DNA of 64,000 bases from Demetria terragena DSM 11295 (GTDB taxonomy: Bacteria > Actinomycetota > Actinomycetes > Actinomycetales > Dermatophilaceae), in the NCBI RefSeq assembly GCF_000376825.1, contig NZ_AQXW01000004.1, positions 434,001-498,000 on the forward strand. Reading direction: 5' to 3'. Positions within the stretch are counted from its first letter, which is position 1, and the number at the start of each line of letters is the position of its first letter. The notes beneath the pieces are model-generated. The model was given only the letters and a program-made list of their open reading frames with translations. It did no database searches and was not told where the DNA came from. Below, piece by piece: positions 58,356 to 64,000 of this stretch. The position numbers and the translations under genes were made by a program.

Positions 58356-59014
58356 TCAGTCACGCAAGGACACGGTGAGCTCGGCCACCGTGTCCGCGTT
58401 GATGCCACTCAGCGAAGACACCCGAACTGCCAGGGGCAGATCTGGCACCGGGACCATGTGCGGGACCGCGATGGTGGGTACCCCCGCTGACGCCGCAGAA
58501 CGCACGCCCGGAGGCGAGTCCTCAAAAGCGACACACTGCCCCGGCCGCAGGCCCAACCGCTGCGCCGCCGTGAGGTAGGCCTCCGGGTGGGGCTTGCCGT
58601 GCTTGACCTGATCGCCGGTGACCAGGGTGGTGAAGGTCCCGGCGGGCAACTGATCGACGAGAACCTGCGCCAGCGACTCGTACGACATCGTCACCAAAGC
58701 ACAGGCGATGCCCCGCTCTCGGAAATCAGTCAGCAACTCCAGCGCGCCGGGTCGCCACGGCACATGGGCTTCCATCTGAGCAGTGACTTTCCCCAGCAGG
58801 AAGTCGACAATCTCCTCGGGCGTCAGGTCGACCGGAGAGTTGTCACGGATGATCTGCCCAGAGACCAGCAACGGGTTCCCGACGCAGCGGTGGGCCAGAT
58901 CGTCCGTCCAGTCGCCTCCGAACGACTCCACCAACTCACGCTCCGCGCCGATCCAGTAGGGCTCGGTGTCGACCAGCGTGCCGTCCATATCCCACAGGGC
59001 GGCGAGGATCGCGC

Positions 59015-59018
<4 letters not shown>
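58356..59018 (-). CDS. HAD-superfamily hydrolase (phosphatase/phosphomutase-like)
   Basis: The 220-residue protein carries the nucleophile motif [14 protein letters not shown] at residues 9-22, the threonine motif VTMSY, the lysine motif [10 protein letters not shown] and the acidic [10 protein letters not shown], a complete HAD subfamily I set with a helical cap. It resembles beta-phosphoglucomutase-like and pyrophosphatase-like members; substrate unknown. The ATG overlaps the metH stop as ATGA, so it is translated with metH, a linkage also seen in other actinobacteria. Confidence 0.9.
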
Positions 59019-62815
<3,797 letters not shown>

Positions 62816-62918
62816 GAGAACCTCCCGTGGTGGCAGGCCCCCATCGTATAGACGGGCCGATCTCCGGATTCGCCTGGCGTGTCGCAGGCGTGCTGACACC
62901 GCGCGTCGACCGCAGCCA

Positions 62919-62924
62919 TAGGCT
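62919..62924 (+). promoter_or_regulatory. -10 element TAGGCT (PAC2-family gene promoter)
   Basis: TAGGCT lies 38 bases before the GTG at 62962, leaving a short leader with AGGAGG. Confidence 0.48.
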
Positions 62925-62961
62925 GAGTCATCAGTTCCCGACCCACCAGGAGGACGCGAGC

Positions 62962-63813
62962 GTGATTCAGCTCGAGGATCTGCCCGAATTGCGTGATCCG
63001 ATCATGATCGCGGCCTTTGAGGGTTGGAACGACGCTGGCGAGACCGCGAGCGCCACCCTGGCTCACGTCATCCGAAGCTGGGAGGCCGAGCCCGTTGCGG
63101 CGCTCGACCCCGAGGACTACTACGACTTCCAGGTAACTCGCCCCCGGGCGGTGTTCGACTCCGACGGGCACCGTGCGCTGCGCTGGCCGACGACGCGCAT
63201 CCTGATTGCCCAAAACACGCCGCTTGAGCGGGACGTGATCTTCGTTCAGGGCATTGAGCCGTCTATGCGGTGGATGACTTTTTATGGCGAGTTGCTCGAT
63301 CTTGCAAAGGATTTGGAGGTCAGCCTCCTCATCACGTTGGGCGGGCTGCTCGCCGACGTCCCCCATACGCGCCCGATCCCGGTCACGATCACCTCAGAGC
63401 ACCCGGAAACCAGACTGCGTTTTGACCTGCATGCCAGCCAGTACGAAGGCCCCACCGGCATCATCGGGGTTCTCGTCGACGCCGCGCATGAAGCTGGCAT
63501 CGCCACCATGTCGGTCTGGGCGGCCGTACCCCACTATGCCGGCGGCAGTCCCTCGCCGAAGGCGACCCTGGCGCTTCTCACCCGGCTCGAGGAGGTGCTG
63601 GACACGATCATTGGTCATGACGACCTGCCCGAACAGGCACGCGCCTGGGAACACGGCGTGGACGAACTCGCGCAATCGGACGACGAGGTCGCTGAGTACG
63701 TCCAAACCCTGGAAGAAGCGCAGGACACCACAGAACTGCCCGAAGCCAGCGGCGATGCGATCGCGCGCGAGTTTGAGCGCTACCTGCGCCGCCGCGACGA
63801 CGACCCTCAGTAG
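62962..63813 (+). CDS. PAC2-family protein
   Basis: The 283-residue protein belongs to the PAC2 family named after a eukaryotic proteasome-assembly chaperone: [25 protein letters not shown] at the start, [22 protein letters not shown], and [43 protein letters not shown] homologue lies next to metH in mycobacteria. Whether it helps actinobacterial proteasome assembly is unproven. The GTG at 62962 has AGGAGG 8 bases upstream. It is divergent from metH; the C-terminal 60 residues are acidic and helical. Confidence 0.9.
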   Translation: MIQLEDLPELRDPIMIAAFEGWNDAGETASATLAHVIRSWEAEPVAALDPEDYYDFQVTRPRAVFDSDGHRALRWPTTRILIAQNTPLERDVIFVQGIEPSMRWMTFYGELLDLAKDLEVSLLITLGGLLADVPHTRPIPVTITSEHPETRLRFDLHASQYEGPTGIIGVLVDAAHEAGIATMSVWAAVPHYAGGSPSPKATLALLTRLEEVLDTIIGHDDLPEQARAWEHGVDELAQSDDEVAEYVQTLEEAQDTTELPEASGDAIAREFERYLRRRDDDPQ

Positions 63814-63818
63814 CCCCA

Positions 63819-64000
63819 CGCCCGTCGAGCAACCGCCGGTCGAGCTCACGCCGGTCGAGCTTGTCGAGACCAACCCCGATCGAGCACACGCCGGTCGAGC
63901 AGGTGGGAACGCAGTGATCCACCCTGTCGAGACCACCCAGCACGGGCCTCGACACGGCCTCGGCTCACGCCTCGCCCGGCTCGACCAACGCCGGTCGAGC
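63819..64000. repeat. Cluster of CGCCGGTCGAGC-type intergenic repeats
   Basis: The 12-base unit CGCCGGTCGAGC occurs exactly at 63834-63845, 63849-63860, 63889-63900 and 63989-64000, and with one mismatch at 63819-63830. Inverted relatives (TGTCGAGACCA, GGCTCGACC) lie between them. The array is non-coding and runs off the window edge. It may form hairpins after the PAC2 gene. Confidence 0.85.

Noticed and set aside
62816-62961. Cobalamin or SAM riboswitch ahead of metH
   Set aside because: The leader before the TTG start is too short, and I could not find the conserved B12-box or SAM-aptamer core.
63819-64000. CRISPR array
   Set aside because: The repeated unit is only 12 bases with irregular gaps of 3 to 88 bases and no spacer-like uniformity.

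Overview
This is a compact, GC-rich chromosomal window from an actinobacterium. The markers are a complete Pup-proteasome gene set (pup, prcB, prcA, mpa, dop, pafA, pafB, pafC), RbpA, WhiA, OpcA and HelY, plus many GTG starts and many leaderless-type promoters. The gene order and the GTCGA-rich intergenic repeats suggest a member of the Micrococcales (Intrasporangiaceae/Dermatophilaceae-like). That placement is inference; no rRNA is present to fix it. I see no tRNA, rRNA, CRISPR array, insertion sequence or prophage. The window is mostly conserved core genome with a few accessory genes.

Layout. (1) 1-6.7 kb: sufD (cut by the window edge), sufB and sufR on the minus strand. A divergent ABC-2 exporter pair and heme A synthase ctaA follow, then convergent ctaB. 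(2) 6.8-15.2 kb: a pentose-phosphate operon, tkt-tal-pgi-zwf-opcA-pgl, with overlapping or near-touching genes. Next come a decayed epimerase pseudogene and an orphan secreted protein. (3) 17.2-26.1 kb, minus strand: rbpA, secG, a strong hairpin, then tpiA-pgk-gap, whiA-yvcK-rapZ and uvrC. (4) 26.3-28.5 kb: a ROK-type regulator coupled to a degenerate enolase-superfamily protein. (5) 28.5-32.9 kb: Rieske lipoprotein, uvrA and a PH-domain membrane protein. (6) 33-54.6 kb: the protein-quality-control region, containing helY, tatC, tatA, pafC, pafB, a DUF3866 protein, two FKBP prolyl isomerases, pafA, prcA, prcB, pup, dop, mpa and trmI. It is interrupted by a GntR regulator, an esterase, an MFS transporter with an unusual C-terminal extension, a DUF3054 protein and a PPOX/F420-type oxidoreductase. 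(7) 54.6-64 kb: site-2 protease, a RecB-family Fe-S nuclease coupled to a solitary methyltransferase, a surface protein with a Pro/Glu/Thr stalk, HAD hydrolase, metH, a PAC2-family protein, and a cluster of short repeats at the edge.

How the genes work together. The suf genes build Fe-S clusters under SufR, whose predicted operator is visible as ACACT-N5-TGTGA. ctaB and ctaA make heme A for the aa3 oxidase. The tkt-to-pgl block supplies NADPH and pentoses, and tpiA-pgk-gap runs lower glycolysis. PafA attaches Pup, Dop converts Pup from Gln to Glu and removes it, Mpa unfolds pupylated clients, and PrcAB degrades them. PafB and PafC control the mitomycin/DNA-damage response.

The most distinctive sequence-level observations are: a recurrent TANNNT-N6-8-start architecture with no leader at fourteen genes; the perfect SufR-type palindrome; the coupled nuclease/methyltransferase pair; the catalytically degraded enolase-like protein; the MFS fusion; and the clearly decayed epimerase gene.
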